A stretch of 64,000 nucleotides of DNA from NCBI GenBank assembly GCA_964549495.1, contig CAZJWJ010000006.1:23225-87224 (forward strand), in the 5' to 3' direction. This stretch comes from JACKBJ01 sp964549495 (GTDB lineage: Bacteria > Chloroflexota > Anaerolineae > Epilineales > Epilineaceae). Position 1 is the stretch's first letter, and every line of letters begins with the position of its first letter. Shown one piece after another: positions 1 to 9,684 of this stretch. The notes under the pieces are model-generated. The model was not told the origin of the DNA and searched no databases. It saw only the letters and a program-made list of their open reading frames with translations. The translations under genes and the position numbers were made by a program.

Positions 1-531
1 TTCGCGGTCTACGGCATGCCCCTCGAGCCCGAGGCCTTGCCCGAGGCGATCTCGGAGGCCGAAGGCCAGGAGGCCACGGCCGCGGCACTTCACGCCACCG
101 CTGACGGCCTGCTGCACGCCGCCTGGACCGAGTCGCGACCGGACGACCGCGCCCTGCAGTACAGCCGACGCATCGGCGAGCGCTGGGACCGCGTGCAGAC
201 CTTGGCCGAGCAGGGCGCCGAGGCTCCGCGCATGCTGCCGGGCGCCGACCGCCCGCCGGTCCTGGTCTGGCCCGACGGAGCGCGCATCTGGCTGGCCCGC
301 GGCCAAGGCGAGTTCCGATGGCACATCAGCGCCCCGGCGCCCAGCGAACCGGCCGGCCGGCTAGGACCCGTCGCGGCGGCGCGCGATGCTGCGGGCGGCG
401 TGCACCTCGTCTGGTCCGAGCCGGCGGGCGTTGGCGCGATGCTGCGCTACGCGCAAGTGGTAGACGTCCCGCCGGCCCCGGAGTGTCAGGTGAGTTGCGC
501 CTACCTGCCGCTACTGCTCGGCGGACGCTGA
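1..531 (+). CDS. C-terminal part of a secreted repeat (BNR/propeller-like) protein, cut by the window start
   Basis: The frame is open from base 1, so the 5' end lies outside the window. The visible 176 residues contain two repeats of the kind seen in sialidase-like (BNR) propellers: GLLHAAWTESRPDD and, about 100 residues later, GVHLVWSEPAG, each followed by a short strand. The protein ends in CAYLPLLLGGR, the [YF]LPL tail that recurs in other exported proteins of this window. By analogy with them it is probably surface or periplasmic. The catalytic region, if there is one, is not visible, so no activity can be assigned. Confidence 0.65.
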   Translation, partial: FAVYGMPLEPEALPEAISEAEGQEATAAALHATADGLLHAAWTESRPDDRALQYSRRIGERWDRVQTLAEQGAEAPRMLPGADRPPVLVWPDGARIWLARGQGEFRWHISAPAPSEPAGRLGPVAAARDAAGGVHLVWSEPAGVGAMLRYAQVVDVPPAPECQVSCAYLPLLLGGR

Positions 532-558
532 ACCGTACGGGTCCCGATCGGGATCTCG

Positions 559-1395
559 CTACTCGGGGTTGCTAGCCGCTTCGACGGCCTCGAGATCGAC
601 GATCGGCGCCTTCGTCAATTCCCGTGGGCCGTCGCCTAGATCGAGCCACAGCTGCACGATCGTCGCCATCGTCCACGGGGTCACGAGCCAGGCGATGAGC
701 GTGGACGGCCAATGCATGACATCGGCCAGCGGCCAGGACTGCCGTTGCGCGATCACGTGCAGAAGAACCGTGGCAACCGTGAGCAGTTGAGCGAGCAACA
801 AGGGGCTGAGCATCGCGCCGACGTTGCCCTTGGTCCGCCTCCAACTCCGGTCGAGTGCGTCGAAGACCGCGATGTCGTGATGGATCAACTCCAGAAAGGC
901 GAACAGGAAGCGTAGGTAGAAGGCCACGATGATCAGCGCGATCCCGGTGAGCACTACCGCGGGGGCCACGGACGAGGATGTCACGAGCCCCACGGTTCCG
1001 AACCAGGGACTCACCAAGGAGGCGGCCACGAATCCGAGGAAGGTAGAAAGGAAGATCAGTCCGAGGAGGTTGAGGAGTCTTTGTCGTACGCATCGATAGG
1101 CTTCTCGAATGCGTCGGCGTACCCCGATCGCTTCGTAGGCCATCAGGTACAGCAGCATCCAGCCGGCATACATCCCGGCCAAACGCAAGAGCAATCCCGC
1201 TCCTGCATTCGACCATGTGATGAGGTCTCTTTGACCGGGAAACGATGACGCAAGCCTCGTGTGTGCCCAATCAACGACGACCGTCGAGTAGGCAGGGGAA
1301 GCCAAGAGCAGCCACGCGAGCGGCCGGCAGGCGTAGAGCGAGGCCGCGGACCGCAAGGTGCCGATGGTCGAGATCGAGCGAGTCGTCGTGGGCAC
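559..1395 (-). CDS. Polytopic membrane protein of unknown function
   Basis: 278 residues with about six hydrophobic segments (roughly residues 26-44, 64-88, 106-130, 145-172, 192-215 and 229-250) and Arg-rich loops between them, e.g. VRRRIREAYRCVRQR. The pattern recalls the uncharacterised integral-membrane domains attached to glycerophosphodiester phosphodiesterases and DUF975-like proteins, but no diagnostic motif is present. The start is GTG with AGGGAG about eight bases upstream. It is transcribed away from the thioredoxin gene at 1565, so the short gap between them should hold divergent promoters. Function unknown. Confidence 0.7.
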   Translation of the reverse strand: MPTTTRSISTIGTLRSAASLYACRPLAWLLLASPAYSTVVVDWAHTRLASSFPGQRDLITWSNAGAGLLLRLAGMYAGWMLLYLMAYEAIGVRRRIREAYRCVRQRLLNLLGLIFLSTFLGFVAASLVSPWFGTVGLVTSSSVAPAVVLTGIALIIVAFYLRFLFAFLELIHHDIAVFDALDRSWRRTKGNVGAMLSPLLLAQLLTVATVLLHVIAQRQSWPLADVMHWPSTLIAWLVTPWTMATIVQLWLDLGDGPRELTKAPIVDLEAVEAASNPE

Positions 1396-1564
1396 GGGCG
1401 GCTCCCTATGATGAATGATCCACCGATGAACGGTCGGGAACGCGATTTCGGGAACGGGCCTCTATGATTGAGAGGCGGCTTGCGCGCCGGCGCGCGATCT
1501 TGCGCAAGGCCAGGCCTCGCGAGCAAACTGGACCCGCGATGCGAACCTGAACGGAGTGTAACCA

Positions 1565-2440
1565 ATGTCTTCGAATGCCACCACCATCACCCCCGTCATC
1601 GATGTCGATCAGTCCAACTTCCAGACCGAGGTCATCCAGCGATCGCAGCAGGTGCCGGTGGTCGTCGACTTCTGGGCGCCCTGGTGCGGGCCCTGCCGGA
1701 TGCTCGGTCCGGTCTTGGAGAAGCTGGCCCGGGATGCCGGCGGCGCCTGGATCCTGGCCAAGCTGAACACCGACGAGAACCAGCCCCTGGCGATGCAGTA
1801 CCAGATCAGCGGCATCCCGGCCGTCAAGGCCTTTCACAAGGGTAGCGTGATCGACGAGTTCGTCGGCGCGCTGCCCGAACGGCAGGTGCGCAAGTGGCTG
1901 GCCGGCTTCCTGCCTGGCAAGGCGGACGAGATCGTGGCCGAGGCCGAGCGTATGGAGGGCGAAGGGCAGCTCTCCATGGCCATGCAGGCCTACCGCAAGG
2001 CCCTGGCCGAGGACGAGGCGCATGCCAGCGCGCGCCTGGGCATGGGCCGCACGCTCTTGGCCATGGAGCGCTTCGAGGACGCTATCGCCGAGCTGGAGCG
2101 CGTGCCCCACGGCGGCGAGCCCCGCAGGGAGGCCGAGTCCCTCATGGCTCGCGCTCGCTTCCGCTTGGACGGCGGCCCGGACGAGGCCGAGACCGAGGCG
2201 CGCCGGCAGGTAGCCCAGGACCCGGACGACATGCCAGCCCGCATCGCCCTGGCTCGGGCGCTGGCCGGCCGCGACCAGTACCGCGATGCGCTCGAGGGTC
2301 TCTTGACCGTGGTCCAGCGTGATCGCGGCGAGCACCGCGATGCGGCTCGGCAGGCGATGCTCGAGGTCTTCACCGCCTTGGGCGAGGAGCACCCGCTCGG
2401 TCAGGAGTATCGCAGTAGGCTGGCGGCCGCGCTCTGGTAA
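1565..2440 (+). CDS. Thioredoxin domain fused to tetratricopeptide repeats (CnoX/YbbN-like)
   Basis: Residues 12-115 form a thioredoxin fold with the classical WCGPC active site (W40, C41, C44) and the cis-Pro segment SGIPAVKAF. Residues 120-290 are helical repeats of TPR type. This is the architecture of CnoX (YbbN), a holdase and redox protector that cooperates with GroEL and DnaK. E. coli YbbN lacks the second Cys, but this protein keeps both, so true disulfide exchange is plausible. There is no signal peptide, so it is cytoplasmic. A GGAG sequence precedes the ATG by about nine bases. Confidence 0.9.
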   Translation: MSSNATTITPVIDVDQSNFQTEVIQRSQQVPVVVDFWAPWCGPCRMLGPVLEKLARDAGGAWILAKLNTDENQPLAMQYQISGIPAVKAFHKGSVIDEFVGALPERQVRKWLAGFLPGKADEIVAEAERMEGEGQLSMAMQAYRKALAEDEAHASARLGMGRTLLAMERFEDAIAELERVPHGGEPRREAESLMARARFRLDGGPDEAETEARRQVAQDPDDMPARIALARALAGRDQYRDALEGLLTVVQRDRGEHRDAARQAMLEVFTALGEEHPLGQEYRSRLAAALW

Positions 2441-2517
2441 GCTCAGGCGCGAGAACGTGAAGGCAGCAAACCGGTGCGATCCGAGATCGCCGACGGCTGG
2501 ACGCCGAGGAGCATGGG

Positions 2518-2889
2518 ATGACGAATCCGACCCCGACCGCACCCGACCTGGGTTACTTCGAGCTCTGCCTCGACGTGGCCGATCTCGATGCCTCGCTGGC
2601 CTTCTACGGCGTGCTGGGCTTCGAGCGCATCGGCGGCGAGCTGGAGGAAGGCTGGGCCGTCCTCGAGCGCGACGGCACCCGCCTGGCACTCTACCGCGGA
2701 CACATCGGCGAGCTGACGCTCAACTTCCGTGACGGCGATGTTCGCGCCATCGCCGAGGCCTTGCGCGAGGCCGGCCTCGCGCTGGAGCAGGACGCCCACG
2801 TCGAGTCGGACGGCACGCTGGGCGCCACCTTGCGCGACCCGGACGGGCATCTGGTCTACTTCAACACGGACGGGCCGGTGGAGCGCTGA
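2518..2889 (+). CDS. VOC-superfamily (glyoxalase/dioxygenase-fold) protein
   Basis: 123 residues with the beta-alpha-beta-beta-beta repeat of the vicinal-oxygen-chelate fold. It opens with FELCLDVADLDASLAFYGVLGF and ends with LRDPDGHLVYFNT, the two halves that usually donate metal ligands. The usual first-strand His is not obvious, so a metal enzyme, a ligand-binding protein or a resistance protein are all possible. It starts 77 bases after the thioredoxin-TPR gene on the same strand and may be co-transcribed. Substrate unknown. Confidence 0.82.
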   Translation: MTNPTPTAPDLGYFELCLDVADLDASLAFYGVLGFERIGGELEEGWAVLERDGTRLALYRGHIGELTLNFRDGDVRAIAEALREAGLALEQDAHVESDGTLGATLRDPDGHLVYFNTDGPVER

Positions 2890-2955
2890 TCGAGTGATCG
2901 TCGGTGCAGAAGCCGTCTGGCACGAAAGCCAGCGACCGCGACGGAGAATTCAACT

Positions 2956-5079
2956 TCACCGCGTGAGGTAGGGCAGCGAGAGCGAGTACCATGAATCCGG
3001 CATCGGGCTGGCGGGTTCGAGACCGATGCGGAGCTCATGGAATGTGTTGCCGCTGAAGATGACGCCAAGTCGTTGACCACCCTCTGATGGAATCAACCTG
3101 CCGTAGCCGATGCCTGGCATGATCTCGGAACGCGATGTGGGTCGGGTCGGATTCGAAAAGTCTATTGCCCAAATGCGAGCTTCGTTTCGACTCCAGTTGT
3201 TCGGTCCGACCGGAATCCTGAAGTAGCCGGAAACGAATGCACGAGCACCATCAAGCGCAACCGACGCCAGGAATGGTGCGTTGCCCAGATCATCCCGAAT
3301 CATGTGTTTCCCGATGATCCTCGGCCCACGGACGTCGAAGAGAAGTACAGCGTCTTCACTTGGCGAGAGTACGGCCAACAGGTTCTTCTGCAAGTCAATA
3401 TCGCTGATGACCGGAATCGTTGAGATGGTGCTGCGGAGCATCGGTTGCCCATCGTCCAAGATATCGACGATGTGCACGATTCTGCGGTCCGCGGTACCCG
3501 TAGGACTCCCACTTACGAGGATCGCCAGCATTCGTCCGACTGCCTGGATTCGAAGACCCATGCCTACCGGGCCGGGGTGTTCCAGATTCAATCTCCCCAA
3601 CTCGCCCAACGAGCCAAATGGCGAGTGCTCCCAGACGCGAAGGTTGAAGGTATCAGCGTAGTCTGACTCAACGGTGACGAAGCCTCGGTCCCAAGTAGCA
3701 ACTGCCTGGACTTCTTTCGAGTCCGGCAAGAGAACTATCCGTGTCGGGCCCGGAACCGGTCCGGCAATATCGACGATCGCCACCTGACTCCATGGCGCAG
3801 AATCATTCTGGAACTCATTGCCTGTGGTAATAGCTGCGTATGCCCAATCTTCAGAGCATGCGACCGTGTCCCATATTTGTTCTCCCATGTACTCGAGATC
3901 TGACGATGTTGATGCCGGTGGTTCGGCAACCGAATCGATGAGCCATGCGCGCTGTTCCCAATTGAATGCGAGCCAACGATTCCCGATCGGGCATACTCCA
4001 CTCGGCGCGAGAAGCAGCTGGGTCGTTCTCAAATGCACCGGATTCGGCAGATCACCAATATCAATGGATTCGATGCCATACGTACGAGCAGTGAGAAGCA
4101 GATCGCCGATATAGGCTGATGCTCTGGGCAACGTGAGTCCAGGAAGCTCGATTTTTGCGATGGGTTGTGGACTCGCAGGTTCGGACACGTCGATCAATTC
4201 GAGTGAATATGCCGTTCGAAGTAGACCCGAGCCGTGCGCCACGGTGACGATCGCAGCATTGGGACTGACTCCAAGAAGGTGAACCCTGTCCGAGCGCTCG
4301 AGAACACCCGTGCCTGCTACTCGGATCGTTGTCGCATCGGATGCGTCCATCATGATCAAGCATGGATCGAAACCACAGGTCTCATGCCGTCCGATTAGAA
4401 AGATCCAGCTGTCGCGTGCTGCCACTGCCGTGGCTCCATACGAGTCCAGCTGAGCCGTGTCAAAGACGTTCGAGGGATCGCTGACATCGAGCGCGTGGAG
4501 AGAGGACTCCGTGAGATAGAGCAGCCGCTCCTGGGGGAGTATAACGGCATCGAGAGCCCGCCCTGCCAGCGCCGTCGTTCCGATGACCGCGGGCGGCTCG
4601 AGCGGATCGACCGATACGATGCTGAGTCGATCGCTATCGATCACGTATGCGTTCAACGCAGCGCTTCCCATGATCGAGCCGAGTACTTCCACGCTATCGA
4701 TCGTTCTAGGCTGGAGGGGATCAGCAATGGAAACGCGCCAGAGCTGGAAATTGTTGCTCACGAGCAGCTGTCCAGCGGAAGTCTCGATGGAGGAGAGAAA
4801 GGCACCGTACTCACCGATGGGATCGGACATGCCCACAAGCATCGCTGCCTTCTCATCTGAGACGTCGAATACGAGGATGCGGTGGCCGGAGACTCCGTAC
4901 ACCAGGGAATCGACGGCAACCATGTCGAATAGCCCGCCGCCATACTCGTTGCTCTCGAGCACGATGGGCGGGTCGGATTGGTCGATCGAGCCGGGGGCAT
5001 TGGCTGGTGCAACGGGCAACGCTGTCGCTGCCGAGGCGATGCTCAACGCGATCCCGATGAAGGCGAGGGCGGCATGCAT
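2956..5079 (-). CDS. Secreted LVIVD-repeat beta-propeller protein
   Basis: About 707 residues with an N-terminal Sec signal (hydrophobic AALAFIGIALSIASAATA), then repeated blades of LVIVD type (strand-turn units such as RILVFDVSDEK, LHALDVSDPSN, VHIVDILDDGQ). The open frame extends to a TTG at 5091, but the ATG at 5079 has GGAG seven bases upstream and is the better start. The C terminus WYSLSLPYLTR is a degenerate version of the LPL tail. It is a paralogue of the protein at 27332-29548. Its codons are visibly less GC-biased than those of its neighbours, hinting at transfer or relaxed selection. Probably a cell-surface binding protein with unknown ligand. Confidence 0.8.
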   Translation of the reverse strand: MHAALAFIGIALSIASAATALPVAPANAPGSIDQSDPPIVLESNEYGGGLFDMVAVDSLVYGVSGHRILVFDVSDEKAAMLVGMSDPIGEYGAFLSSIETSAGQLLVSNNFQLWRVSIADPLQPRTIDSVEVLGSIMGSAALNAYVIDSDRLSIVSVDPLEPPAVIGTTALAGRALDAVILPQERLLYLTESSLHALDVSDPSNVFDTAQLDSYGATAVAARDSWIFLIGRHETCGFDPCLIMMDASDATTIRVAGTGVLERSDRVHLLGVSPNAAIVTVAHGSGLLRTAYSLELIDVSEPASPQPIAKIELPGLTLPRASAYIGDLLLTARTYGIESIDIGDLPNPVHLRTTQLLLAPSGVCPIGNRWLAFNWEQRAWLIDSVAEPPASTSSDLEYMGEQIWDTVACSEDWAYAAITTGNEFQNDSAPWSQVAIVDIAGPVPGPTRIVLLPDSKEVQAVATWDRGFVTVESDYADTFNLRVWEHSPFGSLGELGRLNLEHPGPVGMGLRIQAVGRMLAILVSGSPTGTADRRIVHIVDILDDGQPMLRSTISTIPVISDIDLQKNLLAVLSPSEDAVLLFDVRGPRIIGKHMIRDDLGNAPFLASVALDGARAFVSGYFRIPVGPNNWSRNEARIWAIDFSNPTRPTSRSEIMPGIGYGRLIPSEGGQRLGVIFSGNTFHELRIGLEPASPMPDSWYSLSLPYLTR

Positions 5080-5237
5080 GTGGCGCTCCAATCTGCAGAG
5101 TCATGGTCGAGGCGTGACGTGGTCAGCAGGTCGTCACGTGGAGCGCGATACTTGCAGCCGGTATCGGATTCGGAGGGTCTTGTGTCGCGGAACGGGTGGC
5201 GCGAGCCGGGACACGGGCATGCATGCCCAGCCGCCGA

Positions 5238-6089
5238 TCAGCCCAAGGCGATCCACCAGCTGCCGACTACCAATCCGGCCGTCGCCGCCAGCAGCAGCCA
5301 CTGGACCGACTTGCTGGGCGGGGTCGGGAAGAGCCAGGCGGCCAGGGCGCCCAGGGGGAGACCGACGACGAAGCCCAGGACGTGGGCGAAGACGTCGGTT
5401 TCGGGGCCCATGCCGGTCAGGACCAGGAGGCCGGCGGCGGCGGTGACCGGCAGCCAGGCGCGGCCGCCGCGGTGGCCGCGGGCCAGGCGGCGGACCAACT
5501 GCCGGCCGCCGAGCAGGCCGATGGCGCCGAAGACGGCCGTCGAGGCGCCGACCGCGCTGTGGCCGGCAAACTGGATCCAGGCATTGAGCAGGTTGCCGCC
5601 GATGCCCGAGAGCAGCACCAGGCCCATGCCGAGGCCCGGCCCGAAGGCGCGGGCGACCTCGCCGAAGAAGAGCGCGCCGAAGAGGCTGTTGGCCAGGATG
5701 TGGCCGAAGTCGGCGTGCAGGGTCAGGGCGGTGATCGTGCGCCACCATTCACCGCTCAGGATTCTGGCGCTGACCGCCGCGCCGCGGGGAAAGTAGAACG
5801 CGCCGCCGCTGCGGGGGCCGGTGACCAGGAAGAAGAGGGCCAAGAGGACCGAGGTGATGATGCCGGCCGGCGTCCAGCCCCAATCTTCCTTGGTCTCTTC
5901 CTCTGCTTCCGGCTCGGGCGGGTTCTCGCGATGCCAGGCGCGCAGGACCTGCTCGGCGCGCTCGGCATATTGGGGCTCGACGATCAGACGCCAGCCGCCG
6001 GACTCCGGATCCTGCACGCTGCGGTAGGGAATGCCCTCCGAATCGAGGACCAGGGCCCAGTCGCGGATTTGCTTCAGGCTGTTGCTCAT
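5238..6089 (-). CDS. Rhomboid-family intramembrane serine protease
   Basis: 283 residues. A soluble N-terminal domain (1-70, resembling the small alpha/beta domain on some rhomboids) is followed by six or more membrane helices. The catalytic Ser sits in GASTAVFG (S183), the partner His in AHVLGFVVG (H236), and the HxxxN-type motif of helix 2 is HADFGHILANS (N134). Family members cleave single-pass membrane proteins within the bilayer. The substrate is unknown, but the many anchored and exported proteins encoded nearby are possible targets. No strong ribosome site precedes the ATG. Confidence 0.92.
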   Translation of the reverse strand: MSNSLKQIRDWALVLDSEGIPYRSVQDPESGGWRLIVEPQYAERAEQVLRAWHRENPPEPEAEEETKEDWGWTPAGIITSVLLALFFLVTGPRSGGAFYFPRGAAVSARILSGEWWRTITALTLHADFGHILANSLFGALFFGEVARAFGPGLGMGLVLLSGIGGNLLNAWIQFAGHSAVGASTAVFGAIGLLGGRQLVRRLARGHRGGRAWLPVTAAAGLLVLTGMGPETDVFAHVLGFVVGLPLGALAAWLFPTPPSKSVQWLLLAATAGLVVGSWWIALG

Positions 6090-6228
6090 GACAGAGAGTC
6101 TAGCGCAGGCTCCGTCCGGGCCGTGCTAGAGCGGCGTTGGATCGCTATGATAGGCAGCCCGAGCCCGCCCGCTCCCGCGCGCCGCGCGCCGAACCCCCGC
6201 ACGGCCGGAGCCCCCGTGGAGCCCACCG

Positions 6229-7707
6229 ATGACCCACGACCACGAAGCCTCCCTGGCCAGCCTGGCCCCGCTCGACCTGCCCGCGCCCGGTCCCGAGCAC
6301 GGCATCTACTGCAACCGCGCGCTGAACCTGCGCAGCTCCGTGCGCGCCATCGGCTACGACATGGACTACACCCTGGTCCACTACCAGGTCGAGCGCTGGG
6401 AGCAGCGGGCCTTCGACCATCTGCGCCAGAAGCTGGCCGAGCTGGGCTGGCCGGTAGCGGCGCTGCGCTTCGACGCGCGGGCCGTCATCCGCGGGCTCTT
6501 GGTCGACCGCGAGCTGGGCAACTTCGTCAAGGCCAACCAGTTCGGCTACATCAAGGCCGCCTCGCACGGCACAGAGATGCTGGGCTACGAGGCCCTGCGC
6601 CAGGCCTACCGCGACACCCTGGTCGAGCCTGGCGATCCGCGCTGGGCCTCCTTGGACACGCTCTTCGCGCTCTCCGAGGCGGCCATGTACGGGCAGCTGG
6701 TCGATCTGCTGGAGGCCGGCGCGCTGCCGCATGGCCTGAGCTTCGCCGAGCTGCACGCCCGGGTGCGGCAGGCCATCGACCTGGCGCACATGGAGGGCCA
6801 GCTGAAGGCCGAGATCATGGCCGACCCGGATCATTTCGTCGTCCTGGACCCGGCCGTGCCCTTGGCGCTGCTCGACCAGCGCCAGGCCGGCAAGAAACTG
6901 ATCTTGGTCACCAACTCCGAATGGACCTACAGCCAGGCCATGATGCGCTACGCCTTCGACCGCTTCCTGCCCGGCCGGATGAGCTGGCGCGATCTCTTCG
7001 ACATCGTCATCGTCGGGGCGCGCAAGCCGGCCTTCTTCCGCGAACGCATGCCCCTCTTCGAGGTGGTCGACGAGGCCGGCATGCTGCGCCCAGCGCGGGC
7101 CGAGCCCGGCCAGGGCGGGGTCTTCCTGGGCGGCCACGCCGCCTTGGTCGAGACCATGCTCGAGCTCTCGGGCGCCGAGATCCTCTACGTCGGCGACCAC
7201 ATGTACGGTGACGTGCGCGCTTCCAAGGGCATCCAGCGCTGGCGGACGGCCCTGATCCTGCGCGAGTTGGAGGAGGAGCTGGCCGCCACGGCCGACTTCG
7301 AGGACGACCAACGCGAGCTGGAGGCGCTGATGGCGCGCAAGACCAGCCGGGAGCTGGAGCTCTCGCGCCTGCGCCTCGAGCTGGAGCGGCGCCAGGCCCG
7401 TCCCGCCTACGGGCCGGCCGGCGAGGGCTCGCCGGAGTCGCTGCGTCAGCGCATGACCGAACTGCGCGACGAATTGGTCGGCCTGGACGAGCGCATCGCG
7501 CCGCTGGCCTCGGCGGCCGGACACCTACACAACGAACGCTGGGGCTTGCTCCTGCGAGCCGGCAACGACAAGAGCCTCCTGGCCCATCAGATCGAACAGC
7601 ATGCCGACATCTACACCTCGCGGGTGTCCAACTTCTTGCTCGAGACCCCCTTTACCTACTTCCGCCCGCCCAGCGGGCGCCTGCCGCACGACGAGCGCCA
7701 CGCCTGA
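6229..7707 (+). CDS. HAD-IG family 5'-nucleotidase (cN-II-like)
   Basis: 492 residues. The nucleophile motif is GYDMDYTLVHY (D44, D46), followed by the cN-II-type cap and the later motif YVGDHMYGDV holding the metal-binding Asp. The family dephosphorylates purine nucleoside monophosphates such as IMP and GMP in the cytosol. Residues 340-440 are rich in Glu, Leu and Arg and probably form a coiled coil, also typical of cN-II. Start ATG with GGAG eight bases upstream. It diverges from the rhomboid gene across about 140 bases. Confidence 0.9.
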   Translation: MTHDHEASLASLAPLDLPAPGPEHGIYCNRALNLRSSVRAIGYDMDYTLVHYQVERWEQRAFDHLRQKLAELGWPVAALRFDARAVIRGLLVDRELGNFVKANQFGYIKAASHGTEMLGYEALRQAYRDTLVEPGDPRWASLDTLFALSEAAMYGQLVDLLEAGALPHGLSFAELHARVRQAIDLAHMEGQLKAEIMADPDHFVVLDPAVPLALLDQRQAGKKLILVTNSEWTYSQAMMRYAFDRFLPGRMSWRDLFDIVIVGARKPAFFRERMPLFEVVDEAGMLRPARAEPGQGGVFLGGHAALVETMLELSGAEILYVGDHMYGDVRASKGIQRWRTALILRELEEELAATADFEDDQRELEALMARKTSRELELSRLRLELERRQARPAYGPAGEGSPESLRQRMTELRDELVGLDERIAPLASAAGHLHNERWGLLLRAGNDKSLLAHQIEQHADIYTSRVSNFLLETPFTYFRPPSGRLPHDERHA

Positions 7708-7938
7708 TGCAGCATCGCCTTCAGGGTGACGCCGCGCGCGCGGATCGGGTCGGATTCGCCCGCAGGCCGTAACGACCCGCGCGCATTTCGCGTTAGAACA
7801 CTCTGCCCTGCGCCGTCTCTCCGGCGCGATGCCCGAAGCGCGTACCCGTTCATCATCCATATCTACCCCCACCTCGATACCCGGTCGGGTCTGGCTCGTG
7901 CCGGGTGGAGAACGCGCAGAAAGAGGAGAGACCACGCC

Positions 7939-9483
7939 ATGCGCCTTCCAAGAATCGTCATGGTCATCGGTTGGGTGGGCATCCTGCTGTCGACGGCAGC
8001 GGTGTCCCTCGTGCCCATGGCCGGCCAGGGCTCATCCGCACAGGCAGCGCCCGCCGCGCTGCCCCTACAGCAGGGTGTCAACGTCAGCGGCATCGTCACC
8101 TCGGGTCAGGGAACCTGCTTCCCGGATGCGGTGCTGATCGACTGCAACGGCACCGCCACCCATCAGCTCCGGGGCCCGGCCGGCTCGGGCTTCTTCACCC
8201 CCTACTACAACCAATGGGTCGACATCAGCGGGGCGGTTGCGCAATGCGCCGCCGGCGACGACTACGTCAACGTCGTCTCGATCAACCCGGGCACCAACCC
8301 TTGCGGTCCGCAGCAGCCCACCGCCACCACGGCTCCGGGTCAGCCGACGGCCACGCCCGTTCCGGGCCAACCGACCGTCACCCCCATCGCCACGGCTCCG
8401 ATCAGCGGCAACCTGGCCACCGGACGGTCGGTCTTCGCCTCTTCGACCCAGTCCAGCCATCCGCCCGAGCACGCGGTGGACGGCGATTTGAACACTTGGT
8501 GGGCCTCGCTGCCCGGCCGCGATCCCTATCTGGCGGCCCAGAATCGGCAGTGGATCTACGTCGACCTGGGCTCGCCGCAGCAGGTGACCGACTTCAACCT
8601 GACCTGGGGCGACCAGTACTACGCCCGCGGCTACGGCATCTACGTCTGGGGCGACTGGTGCCGCGGCTGGTGCCACCTCGGCTCGACCAGCTACGGTGAC
8701 GGCGGCCTGGACGACTGGCAGACCAACGGTCCGGGCGTCGAAGGCCAGTACTTCATGTTCTACCTGATCAACCCGGCTTACATCGGCTGGCATTACGAGC
8801 TCAAGGAGATCGAGATCCTGGGCGCCGGCGCGGTGCCGGCCGGCTCGACCAACGTCGCCTCCGGCAAGGCCTCGGTGGCCCTGAGCCAGGAAGCCGGCTA
8901 CCCGGCCGGCAACGCCACCGACGGCGATCTGGTCACCGAATGGCGCACCGCCGCCAACGGCGTGCCGACCTGGCTCTATGTCGACCTGGGCACGACCATG
9001 ATGGTCGACCGGGCCGTCTTGCGCTGGTCGCCCGGCCTGCACGCCACCGACTACACGCTCTACTCCTGGAACGGCCGCAACTGGGTTGCCATGCACACCC
9101 AGAGAAGCGGCCAGGGCGGTGACGAGACCGCCAGCTTCTGGGCCGTCCAGACCCGCTACGTGCTGCTGTATGCCAATGCCGGCGCCAGCAGCCAGGTGGG
9201 CCTGCGCGAGCTGGAGGTCTACGAGCGATCCAGCTCCGGTGGTGGCGGCGGAGGCGGCAACCCGCCGCCGCCCAACCCACCGCGGCCGCCCACGCCCTTC
9301 CTCTTCGAGGGTCGGCTGGACGCCGCCAGCGGCCGCCTGGCCGCCCGCCCGCAGGTCATGCCCCGGGGCCTGGACCTGCCGGCCATCGGCCAGATCCAGC
9401 AAGACCTCGAGCAGTTCGGAACCGACGTCTTCGACGCCGTCGATGGCTTGGGCCTGCCCATCCCGGGCAGCGCCACGGAGTGA
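7939..9483 (+). CDS. Secreted protein with two F5/8 type C (discoidin) domains
   Basis: 514 residues with a signal peptide (residues 1-38, ending near AQAAPAA), a short Cys-containing N-terminal module, a Pro/Thr-rich linker, then two discoidin-like galactose-binding domains. Domain 1 contains PEHAVDGDLNTWWAS and IYVDLGSPQQV; domain 2 contains AGNATDGDLVTEWRT and LYVDLGTTMMV. A glycine/proline hinge (GGGGGGG then PPPP) leads to an unrecognised C-terminal stretch. These domains bind carbohydrate or phospholipid, so a role in adhesion or polysaccharide binding outside the cell is likely. GAGGAG precedes the ATG. A strong hairpin follows the gene. Confidence 0.88.
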   Translation: MRLPRIVMVIGWVGILLSTAAVSLVPMAGQGSSAQAAPAALPLQQGVNVSGIVTSGQGTCFPDAVLIDCNGTATHQLRGPAGSGFFTPYYNQWVDISGAVAQCAAGDDYVNVVSINPGTNPCGPQQPTATTAPGQPTATPVPGQPTVTPIATAPISGNLATGRSVFASSTQSSHPPEHAVDGDLNTWWASLPGRDPYLAAQNRQWIYVDLGSPQQVTDFNLTWGDQYYARGYGIYVWGDWCRGWCHLGSTSYGDGGLDDWQTNGPGVEGQYFMFYLINPAYIGWHYELKEIEILGAGAVPAGSTNVASGKASVALSQEAGYPAGNATDGDLVTEWRTAANGVPTWLYVDLGTTMMVDRAVLRWSPGLHATDYTLYSWNGRNWVAMHTQRSGQGGDETASFWAVQTRYVLLYANAGASSQVGLRELEVYERSSSGGGGGGGNPPPPNPPRPPTPFLFEGRLDAASGRLAARPQVMPRGLDLPAIGQIQQDLEQFGTDVFDAVDGLGLPIPGSATE

Positions 9484-9565
9484 TCGCGGCTCGGCCGGGC
9501 GCGCGGGCCTAGCCTAGCCCGGCGCGCCCCGCCGACGACTGAGGAGCGAGCAGAAGACGCAAAGC

Positions 9566-9598
9566 AGGGGGCCGGTCGGAAGTTCCGACCGGCCCCCT
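9566..9598. terminator. 15-bp perfect hairpin between convergent genes
   Basis: Arms AGGGGGCCGGTCGGA and TCCGACCGGCCCCCT pair perfectly around a three-base loop. It lies between the ends of the discoidin gene (plus) and the thiolase gene (minus). No U-tract follows on either side, so it is a terminator-like or transcript-stabilising hairpin serving both genes. Confidence 0.7.
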
Positions 9599-9684
9599 GT
9601 GATGTGCTTCGGTTCGAAGGGGAGCGTCTCGATTGCCGCCCACGTCACGGTGGTGGTACACCGAGACGGTCAGGCCGAAGCGGC

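Noticed and set aside
5134..5748. 204-codon minus-strand frame before the rhomboid gene
   Set aside because: A shifted frame of the rhomboid gene with Arg/Pro-rich translation.
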